Assembly: GCA_007922195.1 (NCBI GenBank)
Contig: ML681992.1
Coordinates: 37,943,886 to 38,007,885 of the forward strand
From: Podocnemis expansa
Lineage: Eukaryota; Chordata; Testudines; Podocnemididae
Length of the DNA stretch: 64,000 nt
Direction of reading: 5' to 3'
In this document: piece after piece, positions 1-12,339 of the stretch
Layout of the letters: each line of letters opens with the position of its first letter
Position numbering within the stretch: position 1 is the stretch's first letter
Made by a program: the position numbers and the translations under genes
The notes under the pieces: generated by a model
What the model saw: the letters and a program-made list of their open reading frames with translations, nothing else
What the model was told of the DNA's origin: nothing
Database searches by the model: none

Positions 1-1221
1 ATGTTAACCAGAAGACTTGCACAATCCAGTAACGTAACAGTTATATTACATTGACAGGCAGCCAAGGTTTAGAGTCTGCCTAGCAGCCAGGAACAGAGTC
101 TGCCTGGCAGCCTGAGAACTTTCTCTTAGGACTGCCATTTGTTTGGAGAGGCAGAAGGTCTGTGAGAACCTTCCATAAAGTTTTATATTTGATTGGGGGG
201 GAAGGTTGTTTACTGCTGGAACTTTCTGTGCGCTCTGCTAGAGGATTGGTAGGACCCTCCACAGTGGGAGAATGCTACACTCTGATTGGGCAGTTTGAAT
301 GAGCCACAGAGTTTATTATGGGTTGCCTGCTGTGGGGAGGGGTTCCTTTTCCTTTTCTTGGGGAATCCTTCTGGTGCTTCATTGGGAATTAGGGCTGGAG
401 AAGAGCCTGAAGACCAGACAACTGGCAGGTTGGCTAGTTTGGGTTTAAGAGCCTGCCATTGGAGAGGCCACCTTTGAGCAGTGTGTGTGTGGCCTTGCTC
501 CATTGCTGGGTCTTGGACTAAGGCACCTGGAAGCCCTCAGCTGCAAGAGATAGAGTAGTGGAACTGAGTGTGACAGTTCCTAATTGAAGACTCTGGTTTG
601 GGCACCGGAAGCCCCAAGTGCAGATAGGGGAGGAATCATTGTGGGACACTCAGCAGACCGACTCGAGAGAGACCCTGAAGCGGGATCCGTCCGGAGAGCC
701 TTGGGTTTGGAGCCTGGGGCTGTGTTTCAAGGCCCTGCTCTACCCTGAGAGGCTGGGATCCCTGGGCTTTGCTTAGGGTGAATGGACTCTAGTTGCAGGA
801 CTAGACCACCAGTGGTCCAGAAGCAGACGGTCCACGCTTGGAGGATGCCAGACCTGGACCCAGAAGTAGATGGTCAGAATTGCTCGGCGCATCCTGAGAG
901 CCACTGATCAAGTCAAGCCCTGCATGGCTTCTTGCAGTGGTGGGACTTGGCCTGTGCCTGGCGCTGAAGACTGCATGGGAGTCATAGGCCAACACCCCGT
1001 GCAGGGTGAAGCACGACTGTAAGGGAAGTCCAGGCGGTTGGGCATATAGGTCCTCTTGCTTCCCCTTTTCCTGTTGTTCTCCTAGTTTAAGGTTTCGGGG
1101 TTTGGGCGTTGGCCTACTGGGTGGGTGTGTTGGGCCTGGGGGTGAAGGGATAGCTTACCTTACTGTAACTGGAGTGGGGGTTTGTTTAATAAACAGTGTT
1201 TGTTTTGGAAACCTCTGTCTC
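1..1221. other. Unclassified repeat-like sequence, no gene
   Basis: I see no credible coding region here. The sequence is moderately GC-rich with short internal duplications near the start (two 'gtctgcct..cagcc' units at about 75-110). An AATAAA polyadenylation-type hexamer lies near 1188, followed by a T/G-rich stretch, so the segment could be the end of an LTR or of a retroposed transcript. I cannot confirm a family. Confidence 0.3.
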
Positions 1222-1224
1222 CTA

Positions 1225-1571
1225 GGCTGTGTTCACACAGCAGTCTTATATTGAAAAAATAAAGGCTGTTTTGAAATAAAAAACGCCATGTTCACATGAC
1301 GTACCATTGATTTGAAACAACGGGTTCTGTTGTTTCGAAACAATGGCGTTGTTTCGAAACAACTTAAACCCCATTTGGTGACGAAACAACGTTGTTTCAA
1401 AACGACTGTTTCAAAACAATCCCATCGGAACTTGTTATTTCAAAACGACTGTGACTCGTTTCGAAATAACTGTTGTCCGAACATGCTATTTTGATTCCTG
1501 CTTTTTTTCTTAATTCAAATTAACTTATTAACAACTTGTATCAAAATAACCCCCTGTGTGTGAACATAGCC
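1225..1571. mobile_element. PIF/Harbinger-type MITE (GGCTGTGTTCACAC family)
   Basis: The element begins GGCTGTGTTCACAC and ends GTGTGTGAACATAGCC, which are complementary termini. It is flanked by the 3-bp direct repeat CTA (1222-1224 and 1572-1574). The interior is rich in TTTCGAAA-centred palindromes and carries no gene. The 3-bp target duplication and the termini shared with the coding elements at 17.4 and 57.9 kb support a Harbinger-mobilised MITE. Confidence 0.85.
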
Positions 1572-1574
1572 CTA

Positions 1575-2373
1575 ATGTTTATTCCACCAGGCTATACAAA
1601 GCGCAAGTTGACAGAGGCTTGAGGGGCAGCTTGTATTCAACACTCTTGAACTCATTTCTGGGAATATTAGTATTTTTCCAGAACAAGACCAGATAATCAT
1701 GAGGAGTTTATTGAAAGAAAGATACAGGAATATGCTTTTCAAGCATCTGAAAAAGTAGGATTTCACCCATGAAATTTCATGCAAGACAGGCAGAGGCTGT
1801 GTGGGATAAGAGAAAGCAAGGTTACCCAACGAGTAGCAGCCTTAAGGGGCATAGAGGTCTCGCTTGCTTTCCTGAGATCAGATGATCCTGAGGATTCTAC
1901 ACCACCCTAGGAGATCAGACTCCACCCCAAAGAATGCACAGGTATGGTGAGGCAACTGAGGCAGGGATGGGCATTTAGTGTTTATTGTTTTGTCTAATCT
2001 GTACTCTTTTGTGTGTGTTACATTATTAAGTATAGAAGAGCACAAAGGTATTAGACTCTGTGCTATGTGAATGTGTATATTAACCATTTCACAACTACTG
2101 CATGTCCCTGATAGACTTAAACAGTAAACCAAAAACTTCAGACATCTGGGAATGAGGTGTGTTGAAGTAATTGGGCTACTTAGGGGTCAGTGCCAGTCCT
2201 GAGGCTGGTAGGCTAAGAAGCTCCATTTCTGACATGGGGTAACAGATAACCAGTCAGGAAATGTGCCAGAGAGGCCAGTGGAAGAACCAGCGATGTGACC
2301 TGCTGAGGATTCAGAAGTTTAACATATCCCTTGGGATTCCAGTGCACAGAGACTTGGATTCCCCACAAAGCAG
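1575..2373. other. No recognisable feature
   Basis: This AT-rich unique-looking sequence has no convincing ORF, RNA gene or repeat that I recognise. Confidence 0.4.
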
Positions 2374-2760
2374 TGCTAATCTACACTGGAGCCTTAGGTC
2401 AACTTAAGGAAACTTAAGTCGACCTACAGACTCCTGAGGCCACTCTGGGCTTTTATGAAGTTGACTTAATAACACTACCTCTTAAGGTCAACTTAATGCT
2501 TAAATTGTTCTTATTAAATCAACTTAAACCACTGTAGATGGGGAATAGCCCTGAAGTCAACTTAATTGGCCTTCAGAATCCCTCCCAGAGTTCCTGGCCT
2601 CCAGGAAGTGTCGACCTAGCACCTACCAGTGTGGATACAGGCAGGCAACAGTGGTTTTCAGTATGAACATTCTAAGTCAACTTAACAAGTTTGACTTTAA
2701 ATCGACTTAAAGTCGACCTTGTTAACATGACTTAAAAGAGCCTTCAGTGCGGACATATCC
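2374..2760. mobile_element. Degenerate Harbinger-type MITE (AAGTCGACTT family)
   Basis: The interior is a series of AAGTCGACTT / AAGTTGACTT palindromic units. The ends resemble the family TIR: about 2374 reads like a decayed GGCTATGTCTACACTGG, and the right end is CAGTGCGGACATATCC. The same interior motif recurs in the better preserved copy at 16392-16810. No clean target duplication is visible. Confidence 0.65.
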
Positions 2761-3709
2761 TAGGATGTGCAACACAGATCTGCCTCTTCTTTATCTACCA
2801 AGTCCCAACATATTAAAGTTTCAGAAATCCAAATGGAAGTTTGCATGAAGTTTCTGTGATGCTGTCTGGCTTCAAAGAATCATTTTTTAAATTATTTTTC
2901 ATATCAATAATATTTCACATGTGCAATAATCCATATGTGATATGCCATGTTTGGTACCAATGGAAAGGTTTTAATCAATGAGGAATGATTCTATGGTTTA
3001 TATGTAGGTGTTATAGCTGTAGTAGAATATAGGCATGTGTTTGTTCTGTCTGTATTCCAAGTTATTTGATTCTGCTACCTGTGAGTGAACAGATAATGTC
3101 TCAGGATCAAAGGAATAATTGGGCAGCTGTGGCTACAGAGGAAGACAGCTGCGCAGTTGATCTCTTCAACATGCAAATGGAAGCAGACCTCCTTTTACCC
3201 CATGTACTTTGGAAACATCTTGTAGTCTCTTTGTGGATTCAGATTGTAAACTTTGACTATACCTATGTTGAGCTTGCATGAATATATTACTCTCTATCCT
3301 TTTATACAGATATATCTTTCTTTGTATGTCTAAGAAATCATGGTTCTATAGTATTTTACTCAGCATAAGTAAGTAGGTTAACATTAGTTCTTTCTAGAAG
3401 CTGGTAATGCAAGAATCCTGCAAACTTTGTAAACATAACAAGGTTTGCATGCATCTGCTTTTGCTATGGTGAAAAGCCAACTATATGAGTGAAGTAGGTG
3501 AAAGGTCTGTTCCACACATTCTGATGAAAAACATCAGATAAGCTATTTTGATCATATTTTGATCATGTTTTGTGGGCAAAAAGATGAAAAACAGCTTAGA
3601 ATTCCTGACATTTGACATTTCTTTAGAACACCACAGTATCCACAGAAGTTGTAAATAGGAAAATAGGAGACAGGTGAAGGGGAACATTCTAGTAAAAAAA
3701 TTTGTCAAT
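2761..3709. other. No gene; AT-rich unique sequence
   Basis: Nothing coding is recognisable. A ~50-bp segment at 2981-3030 is repeated almost identically at 6133-6180 (listed separately). Confidence 0.4.
2981..3030 (+). repeat. ~50-bp direct repeat, copy 1 (partner 6133-6180)
   Basis: The run starting AGGAATGATTCTATGG and ending near GTAGTAGAA recurs about 3.15 kb downstream with only a few differences. The sequences flanking the two copies differ. Confidence 0.7.
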
Positions 3710-3717
3710 CACATTTA

Positions 3718-4245
3718 TGAACCCCTGAACCAATAACCTAAGAGCACCCTGATAATTTACAGGTCAAGACCCATATTTGGGCCAGGAAAAATGAGATAAT
3801 TTGGTTTATTTTGGGGGGAGGGGGGTATAAAAATGTAAACCCTGTGATGTGCAAAAAAGGGTATTTAAGACCCTGAAATTAGAGAAGAATTTGAAGCTTA
3901 CATTTTCCTGAACCCGAGTTCACCTATCTCAAGAGAAGATCTTCACAGACCCACTACTTTACCCACTTTAGACTGGTTTTCTTGGTTTATTTTATTTTAG
4001 TGGTATTAGGATTGTTAGCTCTATACTTCAATTCATCTTCATGTTGAGTGTGAGTATAATAACTGTAATTGTAAGGTGTCTTATAGTTTTAGAAATCTTA
4101 AGTGTTTTATAGCTTATGGGTATCTTTTAAATTCATCAGTGTTTTTCATTACTATTTGATTCTACATTTATCAATTTGTATTCTTATCCATCATATTCTA
4201 TATGCTGTTAGCAATAAAAGAATTGTCATAAAATCTTAAATCTGT
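3718..4245 (+). repeat. Possible LTR-like segment
   Basis: A TATA-like box (TATTTAAG, about 3860) is followed some 350 bp later by an AATAAA hexamer (about 4213) and a T/G-rich stretch. That spacing resembles a retroelement LTR with promoter and poly(A) signal. I found no matching partner LTR or pol gene in the window, so this is weak. Confidence 0.25.
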
Positions 4246-4639
4246 GTGTACCTTTCTGTGCCCATTTCTGGGAGAAGTCCTCCGTAATCTAGTTTCAAAA
4301 TTAATAGTCAATTTGGATAAGAACACTCATCCTTCAAATTATCTTGTTAAATCTATATTGGTTAATCCAAATTCCAAAATAGTTATAGAATTCGGCTACA
4401 AGGTACATCTAAGGCCATCTGGAATGAAACTTTTGGAATTGGAGATCAGAACTCTGTGTGTGAGATGCTAGCTATAATGTTTAGTAAAACTCTGACACTG
4501 AATCCAGCCTTGAAACTTGCCATGACTGAAAATTTGGAAATTACTGAGCAAGCTAGTGTTTGGCTTAAAGAAATTTCCCTGACTCGGGTGGGAATATCTG
4601 CCTGTTATCTCAGAACTCACATGCGGGGTTTTAAGCTGT

Positions 4640-4860
4640 CTGAAAACAGCACAGGGACGTCGCTGGGGGGGGGTAGGTACCCGGGGCCAGGCCCACAGGC
4701 CACATCCCCGGCCCACAGGCCACGCTCCCAGCCCTCGCCCCCTGGCTGGGGACAGGGCTGCGTGCTGCCAATTGGGCTGGAGATCTGGGGCACTGGTGCT
4801 GGGGCTCGGGGCACATGCCCGGGCGTGCCAAGCACCAGCGACGCCCCTGAAACAACATAT
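4640..4860. repeat. GC-rich low-complexity insert
   Basis: A sharply bounded GC-rich block in AT-rich flanks contains repeated 'ggcccacaggccac' units and a G-run. The overlapping ORFs on both strands are compositional and show no domain. It resembles the GC-rich cores of the MITEs elsewhere in the window but has no TIRs. Confidence 0.4.
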
Positions 4861-4999
4861 AATATTTAGTTGCCTCCAAACCAGACTAGTTCTGAAATAG
4901 AGGGTCAGGGATCAGTGCCACCCAAACAGGTAAAACCCCTAGTGGAAAATATGGCTACAGCCTGCCGATCAAGAACAGCTTCAGAGCAATGAAGAGACT

Positions 5000-6132
5000 T
5001 AGAGCTGGGAATTCTTTGAAAACAGGTATTAACATTTATTGAAGATTTTACAGACTTATAAGGAAATTTAAAGATGGAAAATATGCATTTAAATCAATAC
5101 CTGTATATCACAGCAACCAATACAGAGTGACAGTTCAGAATGGAATCCTGCTCTGCTGGGTTACACGTCTTAAAGTTACAGACATACAATTAAAGACTTA
5201 ACACTAGAACAAAACACATTAAAACATCAGACACTAATACCTAAACACTTAACAAACTATAACATTCCACAGGTGAGGGCCAGTCACCTATGGAATGAGG
5301 AGATCTCAGGTCTTACATCTATTTCCCTTCTCCACACAATGAGGGTTCTCAACTTAGGCTTTTCCTGTAGGTTTACCTAGCAAGCAGTTTGTTAGTTTCC
5401 TACCACAGTCCAGTGGAGTTTGATCTTAAACTTTTGTCTGGCAGTCTTTTGTCCTGTGTTGTCCAATCAGCACTTCCACTCAGCCGCAGGTCTCCTTAGC
5501 AACTGAAGAGACAGTGACTTAAGAGGTTTTCTAAGGCTCACAGCTGCAGTTTTTTTCTTTGATCTTTGTTCTACAGGGTTCTCTGCTGTGCTTGTGGGCT
5601 TGGAGATGGTCTTACAGCGTGAGTGCAGAGTGAGAGTTTCAGGAATCTGAACCTTATGGTGGAACACAGTTAGCCACTTGGCTCAGACCCTTTAGCCTTA
5701 GAAGCATGCACCTTAAGTTGGGACTCAGTTAGCTGAGTGGTGCAGCCTCTTTAGAAATGAAGAAGCATGCACCTATAGGCAGTACTTAGTTAGCTGCATG
5801 GTGTGGCCCTTTGGAATGAAAACACCCTTCTGAGACTAAGTCCGGAGACCTATCTCAGAGACTAAGCCTGGAGATGCTTTTCTGAAACCAAGTCTGGAGA
5901 CCTAGCTCAGAGACTAAGTCCACCAGAGACGTTGTTACGCTCTCTGGGGATGAGTGAAAGTATGACTCCTAGTGCAGCGGGAACATAGCCAGAGGCCAGT
6001 GGAACCCAATAAGGAGTGGGAGAGATCTCTAAAATTCTGCTAAAATGCTGTTCCTTTTATACACCTCTGAATGCCTACCCACATTCACTTGACCAATCAC
6101 AAAAAGGATTCAATTTCTAACCAATCATGAAA
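5000..6132 (-). repeat. Possible LTR-like or retroelement segment, unclassified
   Basis: The segment contains tandem-like units 'gagactaagtcyggagacct' at about 5830-5930 and, read on the minus strand, a TATA-like 'tataaaagg' at about 6050. There is no recognisable gag, pol or env ORF. The call rests only on this composition. Confidence 0.25.
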
Positions 6133-6180
6133 AGGAATGATTCTATGGTTTATATGTAGGTGTTATAACTGTATTAGAAG
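6133..6180 (+). repeat. ~50-bp direct repeat, copy 2 (partner 2981-3030)
   Basis: This is nearly identical to 2981-3030. It may be a remnant of duplicated flanking DNA around the material inserted between the two copies. Confidence 0.7.
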
Positions 6181-8190
6181 TTAGGAATATGCAACCATTG
6201 TCTCCTTAATGGCTCATTAGGGAAGCTCTCAGGTATCGCGGGCCCAGGGAGAAATCTGTTGAGCCTCTGAGACTTGCCCATGTGACTCAACTCTATTTTG
6301 ATTTGTGAAGACCTGCACAGCATGTAGAAGGACAGAGTTGAAAAAAAGGCAGCAGCCCCAGCTCCATTTTGACTGCAGTCTCTAGTCTGCAACCAACACC
6401 CACCTCTGGAACTATTTTACTGCAACTGGACAAAGGAGTGAGGCCCACCCAGGTGTTGGGTGCCTAACAGAGGAATTGGTCTAACCTGCAAACTCCATAT
6501 TCTTCAAGGATTTGCTTTCTAGAGACTCTAAATCATTTGTACGTATGTGATTTACTTTGACTCTTTAACATCTCTCATATTTTGTTTCTTTATATCAAAC
6601 CTTTAGTTGTAGTTACTAAAGGATTGGCTGGCAGTATAGTATTTTGGGTAAGATCCAAGCCTACATTATTCTGTGTAATGTGGCTGGCCCTTTAGGGTCA
6701 GGAGAATCTATTTCTTCAAGAGATCCAGTGACTGGGTGGACACCAGGGGAGCTGATGTGCAATAAAGGGGGCTATTTCTATTTTACTATGCTTCATGCTG
6801 ACCGGTGTGCGGAATCAGAAGCATGGTTTGTTACTGACTGGGAGACTGGTTTAAGTACCACCCGTTGGTGGGTTGGGGATTTGGCCCCTAGTTTTGCAGC
6901 TTGTCCTGATTATTTTACATTCAGAAGGTTACCCCAGGAGGCCCGGGTCACAGCTTCCATGAGAAAAGATACTACTTAAACTCAATTCATTTTCCTCCAC
7001 TCATCTCCATGGAGAGAAAGAAATCAGAGGGGTTGATCCGACATAAATCATTAGCTTTTCAACTACAGCCTCAATCTTGTAATGAAGCTCTGAGTGAGCA
7101 CAGGGATTCACTCATACAGTGAATTACGGGATCATGGGTGTATGGCTTAAAAGGGTTCTTCTCTTTCATGGTTCATGGAGAGGCACATTTAAGAAACCTG
7201 CCATAACAGAAGCAGCAGAAACCTCACTGCTCAAGGGAAATAATTTAAATGGCATGCTCCCCTAGAGATTGGCAAAATCAGGGTACAGTGTAGGACACCA
7301 GTGTAAGTTCTGAAAAGGGGTGTTGACAGGGCCATACTTCATTGTTTGGTATAAAATGCCTCAAAAGCTGCCTTTTGCAAACCTATTATACTAACTTGCC
7401 TATGCTAAGTTCCTCATGTGTTTTGATAATTAGACAAAGGTGCTTAGCCCTTGAGCATCCACTTGTCTACCTGCATAATAGTTTGAGCTTGCCTCCATTG
7501 CAAGGTCAGTGAGCCAAGGATGGTCTCAAGATTTTTTGCCTAGCCCTATTTCTTGCTGCTAATACTTTCTTGAGTCCCCAGGAGCTAGAAAGGCAGCTCT
7601 ATTTGTTTCCTCTGCTGCAGAGCCATCTACAACACATCTTCCAGATTCCACTTTTAACTGATCAGTAAACTGAACATATTACATACTTGATCTTTGTTGC
7701 ATTAGTCTTTTGAAAGATCAATGTTTCAGTTCTTTTGGCTTTCTTTTGCACATAGCTTAGGTTGCAGAACAAAGGGCTTGAAATATTGATCTCTCATTTT
7801 GTCTAAGCTTTGGAAATGAATAAAGAAAAATACAACAAAATTTAAGCAATATGTTCAATGTATTGCTCAGTTAGAAAAAAAAAACAGGCCCTGGGAAAGA
7901 GAGTCAGTAGTAAATTTTGAGTACCACATGTTGAGAGATAGTATAGACTCATGATTCTCAGCTTTACAAAAAGAAGATATAGAATGAAAAATTGCTTCAA
8001 ACCTAAATAATAACACTTGTGTAGGGTCAGTGCATCAAGAATTCAAAAGGCATTAATTACAACTCCTAACATTCATCTTTGGAAAGTTTTATTCGTTTTG
8101 AAACAAATCCTACCAAGCCATGGAATGCTCCCTATATTTAAAAGGCCATAGGTTATATCTTTCAGAACGAACACTGAATGTGGGATATAA
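6181..8190. other. Unclassified, no supported gene
   Basis: The longest ORF (6644-6979, 111 codons) shows no family motif I recognise and has no gene-like context. The AT-rich surroundings contain an A-run near 7875. Part of 6600-6980 may be a retroelement LTR or internal sequence, but I cannot name it. Confidence 0.3.
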
Positions 8191-8194
8191 AAGT

Positions 8195-8345
8195 CAGCAT
8201 TATTATCTCAGTTCTGCAGATGCTCCGGCTAATGCAGAGAAGGTCAGAAGTGATTTGCCTATGGCCATGCAAAGAACAAGTACAGAATCAGGAACAGGAA
8301 CCAGGAAACCTGATTTGTTATCCTGTCCATTTAACACTCTCATTA
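8195..8345 (+). repeat. Ancient MIR/CORE-SINE-like remnant
   Basis: The order of phrases 'attatctcagttctgcagatg', 'agaaggtcagaagtgatttgcc', 'atggccatgcaaagaa' and 'aaccaggaaacctga' matches the degenerate layout of an old MIR-like SINE seen across amniotes. The overlapping 127-codon ORF at 8120-8503 is therefore unlikely to be a gene. Identification is from memory of the consensus. Confidence 0.45.
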
Positions 8346-8536
8346 TGGGACTGTTTGCAAACCAACTACTCCACTGGTTATCAGTTACTCATATGAGTAT
8401 CAAAACCAATGGGATGGCTAGTGCAAATAACTGTTCCTCAGCTGGAACAAGAGGTTCACAACCTGACCCCATGAAAGAAAAGATATGGCAACTTCTGTGT
8501 TAATATAAGGAGACGTATAAACTTTAATCCCTCATT

Positions 8537-8965
8537 GGCTGTGTTCACACACAGGGTGTTATTTCGATATAAGTTGTTTTGAAACAATTTATATCGAAAT
8601 AACACTTTATTTTGAAATAACATGCTGAATTAGCAAAAAGTTACTTTGAAATAAGGAAAAAGGCGGGAAACGAAATAGCAAGTTCACAGTGTGAACATGC
8701 TATTTCACTTGGGGAGGGGCTGCAGGCACTGGTGGGGTTCAGCGCAGCCCAGTGCTGAATCCCACCGATGCCTGCAGAGTGGGGCTGCAGGCACTAGTGG
8801 GGTTCAGCACAGCTGAGTGCTGATCCCCGCCGGTGCCTGCAGAGTGGGGCTGCAGGCACCCGTGTGGTTCAGCGCAGCCCAGCGCTGATCCCCGCTGGCT
8901 TAAAGCCCGGGCTGCCCCCAAACAACCTCATTGTTTTGAAACAAAAATGCTGTGTGAACATAGCC
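8537..8965. mobile_element. Harbinger-type MITE with GC-rich tandem core
   Basis: The left end is GGCTGTGTTCACACA and the right end is TGTGTGAACATAGCC. The target duplication is ATT (8534-8536 and 8966-8968). The AT-rich arms contain ATTTCGATATAAG-type palindromes and enclose a GC-rich core made of 65-bp tandem repeats. There is no transposase, so it is non-autonomous. Confidence 0.88.
8716..8903 (+). repeat. 65-bp tandem repeat, about 2.9 units
   Basis: Units begin GGGGCTGCAGGCAC at 8716, 8781 and 8846. The first two are exactly 65 bp and end CCTGCAGAGT; the third is partial. Each unit has an internal inverted repeat between GGCTGCAGGCAC and GTGCCTGCAG. The minus-strand ORF here is just this repeat read through. 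Confidence 0.85.
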
Positions 8966-8968
8966 ATT

Positions 8969-10139
8969 GTCTTTTTATTTGATGCCTGAGGAAGATTTGT
9001 TGGTCATATATCCTGTGCTCCCTCTTGCTCTTCCTTATTGATTATTCCTATATGGTTGGCCATCAGAATTATCCATCTTACATTTCATTAATGCTGCTGT
9101 GATTCAGCATGTAGCTGCAGATTTGAAATACAAAAAGACCCTCCTATTCCTACAAGGAAGAAATGGCAGAATGGAACATTGTTAGGGTAATCAGATAGCA
9201 AATGTGAGAAAACAGACAGGGGATGGGAACAATAGGAGCCTATATAAGAAAAAGCCTCTATTATTGGGATTGTCCATATAAAATTGTGACATTCAATCAC
9301 CCTAGACATTTTGTATGCTTACTGTCTTTAAGATCAAGCACCATTCCAGTTTGTTTGGCAGAAAGTAAGAGGTCATATCTGCATAGCTGAGTCCAAAGGA
9401 AGACAAATTATTTGATAAATATAGAAGCCACATATAAGGCTTGATCTGAGATTCACCTTCTAGTATTTAGGTTGTTTTCTCCATAATTGTCAAGAACTGT
9501 CTCTCCCATGTCCTTTAGAGAATCAACTTAACTGACTCATGTACCAAAAGCAGCTCAGAGATTAGGAACCTATCAAAATTTAGATTTTCAATCTGCACAC
9601 AAAAACAACAGTTAACGAACAATAGTTGTCTCCTGATTCATTACAAACAAGTCAGGGAATTCACAGCTGAAGGCCAAATTTTAGCCCTATCCCTGAAAGA
9701 CAATCTTGCTACCACAGACCATTGCACCTACACAGAGTCGCTAAGGAGTTGTTACATGACTACAGTACTTGCCAATTTTATTTGTAACTGCTGGATGCCC
9801 AGCACTCCTAAAAATGAGGCGATCTATTTATGCACTTAAAACACCACAACATCTGAGTACCAAAATTCTGTTCTCAGTTAAACTGATGTAAATCTAGAAG
9901 TCCTGAGAGAAATAACACACAGCTTAGCTTTATGGAAGGACCAGGGGTTAAAGTATATGGGAACGCCTGGAACACCATTCTGGAGCCCCACAAATTCGAC
10001 AGGCCATAGTTCTGGGGCCCAGATTCTAGACACATGTATGAGGGGGCCCAGACAATATGGGAAGGGGGCCCAAAGATTAGGAAGGTTCTGGGGCCTGTCA
10101 AATTATACTTTAACAGCTAGGAAAGAGATTTATTATAAT
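8969..10139. other. No recognisable feature
   Basis: AT-rich unique sequence. A short GC-richer patch at 9935-10100 ('gggggccca' repeated) is of unknown origin. No gene is supported. Confidence 0.35.
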
Positions 10140-10222
10140 ATGTGAGCTTACTGTGCAAAGTGATAGGTTTCCTGAAGGCCTGAGGAATGTAAACTGTCTA
10201 TTAAACAATTAAGCTGTTTATA
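10140..10222 (+). repeat. Old repeat, left half, interrupted by the R4 LINE
   Basis: This segment resembles 14710-14815 at roughly 70% by eye, sharing 'ctgaaggcctgaggaatgta' and the run up to the TTTA-rich stretch. The match resumes after the R4 element at about 13691 ('gtatctgttcttta'). The pair lets the ends of the R4 insertion be estimated. Confidence 0.55.
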
Positions 10223-10287
10223 TATAAAATACAAAATTCCCCTCTCACCACTGTGGGTGGTATGTGTCTTCCTCAACCTCAGGTCCT

Positions 10288-12339
10288 CTACCACAGGCCT
10301 GGGATATTGAGGGTTCTGTGCAGTATCTTAGCTGTTCCTAGCACTGCACTCTTCTGGACAGAGAGCTCTGATGTTGTTCCTGGGATCTGTTGGAGCCACT
10401 CTCCCAGCTTAGAAGTCACAGCCCCGAGTTCTCCTACCACCACTGGGACCACTTTGGCCTTCACTTTCCACATCCTCTCTAGTTCCTCTTTCAGGCCCTG
10501 GTACTTCTCCAGCTTCTCATACTCCATCTTCCTGATGTTGCTGTCACTTGGCATTGCTACATCTATCACCACCGCTGTCTTCTGGACCTTGTCTATTACC
10601 ATGATGTCTGGTTGATTGGCCAGTACCTGCCTGTCCGTCTGGATCTGGAAGTCCCACAGGATCTTAGCCCTCTTATTCTCCATGACCTTCTGTGGAATCT
10701 CCCATCTGGTCTTGGGAGGGTCTAGCCCATACACTGTGCAAAAGTTCCTGGACACAATGCCAGCTACTTGCTTGTGCCGTTCAGTGTATGCTGTTTCTGC
10801 CTGCATCTTACATCCTGCCACTATGTGTTGGACTGTCTCTGAGGCCTCTCTGCACAGTCTGCACCTTTGGTCCTGTCTAGTGTGGTAGACCCCTGCTTCA
10901 ATGGATCTGGTGCTCAGTGCCTGTTCTTGTCCTGCTATGATCAGTGCCTCAGTGCTGTCTTTTAGTCCAGCCCTTTCCAGCCACTGGTAGGACTTCCCAA
11001 TGTCAGCCACCTCAGCTATCTGTCGATGGTACATCCCATACAGGGTCTTGGCTTGCCATGGCACTTCTGCTTGATCTTCCTCCCATGTCTGCTGCTGCCT
11101 CAGGCATTCTCTCAGCAGCTCATCTTTGGGTGCCATCTTACTGATGTACTCCTGGATGTTCTGGGTTTCGTCCAGGACAGTGGCTTTGACACTCACCAAA
11201 CCCCGCCCACCATCTTTCTGGCTGGTGTACAGTCTCTGGGTGTTGGATTTGGGGTGGAAATCTCCGTACATTGTGAGGAGCTTCCGGGTCTTCATGTTGG
11301 CAGCCTCCATGTCCTCCTTTGGCCAGCTCGCTATACCGGCTGGGTATCTGATGACTGGCAGGGTGTACCTATTGATATGGATCTTGTTCTTCCGATTGAG
11401 CTGGCTCTTCAGGACCTGTCTTATCCTTTGGTGGTACTTGGATGTTGCTGGCTTCCTTGCCTCCTCATCGTGGGTCCCATGTGACTGTGGGATGCCAAGG
11501 TACTTGTAGCTGGTCTGTATGTCTGCTATGTGGCCTGCTGGTAGTTCCACCCCATCAGTCTTGACTACCTTCCCTCTCTTTACTACCATCTGGCCACACT
11601 TCTCCAGTCCAAATGACATCCCAATATCCTCACTGAAGATCCCTGTCAGGTGGATTAGCGAGTCGATGTCTTGTTCATTCTTAGCATACAGCTTGATGTC
11701 ATCCATGTAGAGGAGGTGGATAATGGTAGTTCCACTCTTGAACTTGTATCCATATCCAGTCCTTGTGATTATCTGGCTGAGGGGGTTAAAGCCAATGCAG
11801 AACAGCAGCGGGGACAGTGTATCACCTTGGTATATACCGCACTTGATGGCCACTTGTGCAAGCTGTCTTGAGTTGACTTCCAGTGTTGTCTTCCACAGTC
11901 CCATTGAGTTCTTGAGGAAGGTCCTTAGTGTCCTGTTGACTTTGTATAGCGCCAGACATTCCCAGATCCATGTGTGCGGCATTGAGTCGTAGGCTTTCCT
12001 GTTGTCAATCCAGGCTGTGCTCAGATTGGTCTGTCTAGAACTTGAGTCTTGGATGACTGCTCTGTCTATGAGCAACTGGTTTTTTTTTTTGAGCCTCTGG
12101 TGTTGTTCCCAATGCCCTTCTGAGCTGTGCTCATGTACTGGCCCATGTGGTCCTGTAGCTTGGCGGCTATGATGCCTGATAGGACTTTCCATGTTGTGGG
12201 GAGGCAGGTTATTGGCCGGCAGTTGGACGGTGATATGCCCCTGTGGGGGTCTTTCATGATCAGCACTGTCCTTCCTTGTGTTAGACAGTCTGGGTGGGAG
12301 CCTGCTGCTAGCAGCTGGTTGATCTGTGCTGCTAGACAT
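10288..12339 (-). pseudogene. R4-clade LINE ORF, main part: reverse transcriptase, CCHC, REL endonuclease
   Basis: The product would reverse transcribe its own RNA at a nick cut by its endonuclease (target-primed reverse transcription, nuclear). Residues 1-84 are out of frame with the true protein; the genuine frame starts near KNQLLIDRAV at about residue 86. RT motif A is AWIDNRKAYDSMPH (residues 109-122, D112), with GIYQGDTLSPLLF at 168-180 and YMDD at 211-214. A zinc knuckle CX2CX8HX4C is at C493, C496, H505 and C510. The restriction-like endonuclease shows PD at 577-578 and VIDVA at 591-595. The 683-codon uninterrupted stretch is unusually intact for this window, suggesting a fairly young insertion. 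It is not functional as it stands because the frame is lost upstream. Confidence 0.88.

Noticed and set aside
4456..4869. 137-codon ORF
   Set aside because: Its second half is the GC-rich low-complexity block and the first half has no recognisable domain.
6644..6979. 111-codon ORF with Trp-rich segment (WFVTDWETGLSTTRWWVGDL)
   Set aside because: No family recognised and no supporting context; it is likely part of an unclassified repeat.
8716..8903. CRISPR-like array
   Set aside because: The 65-bp units are contiguous with no spacers, in a eukaryotic MITE core.
10616..11509. Several plus-strand ORFs of 60-150 codons
   Set aside because: They are antisense shadows of the R4 LINE ORF.
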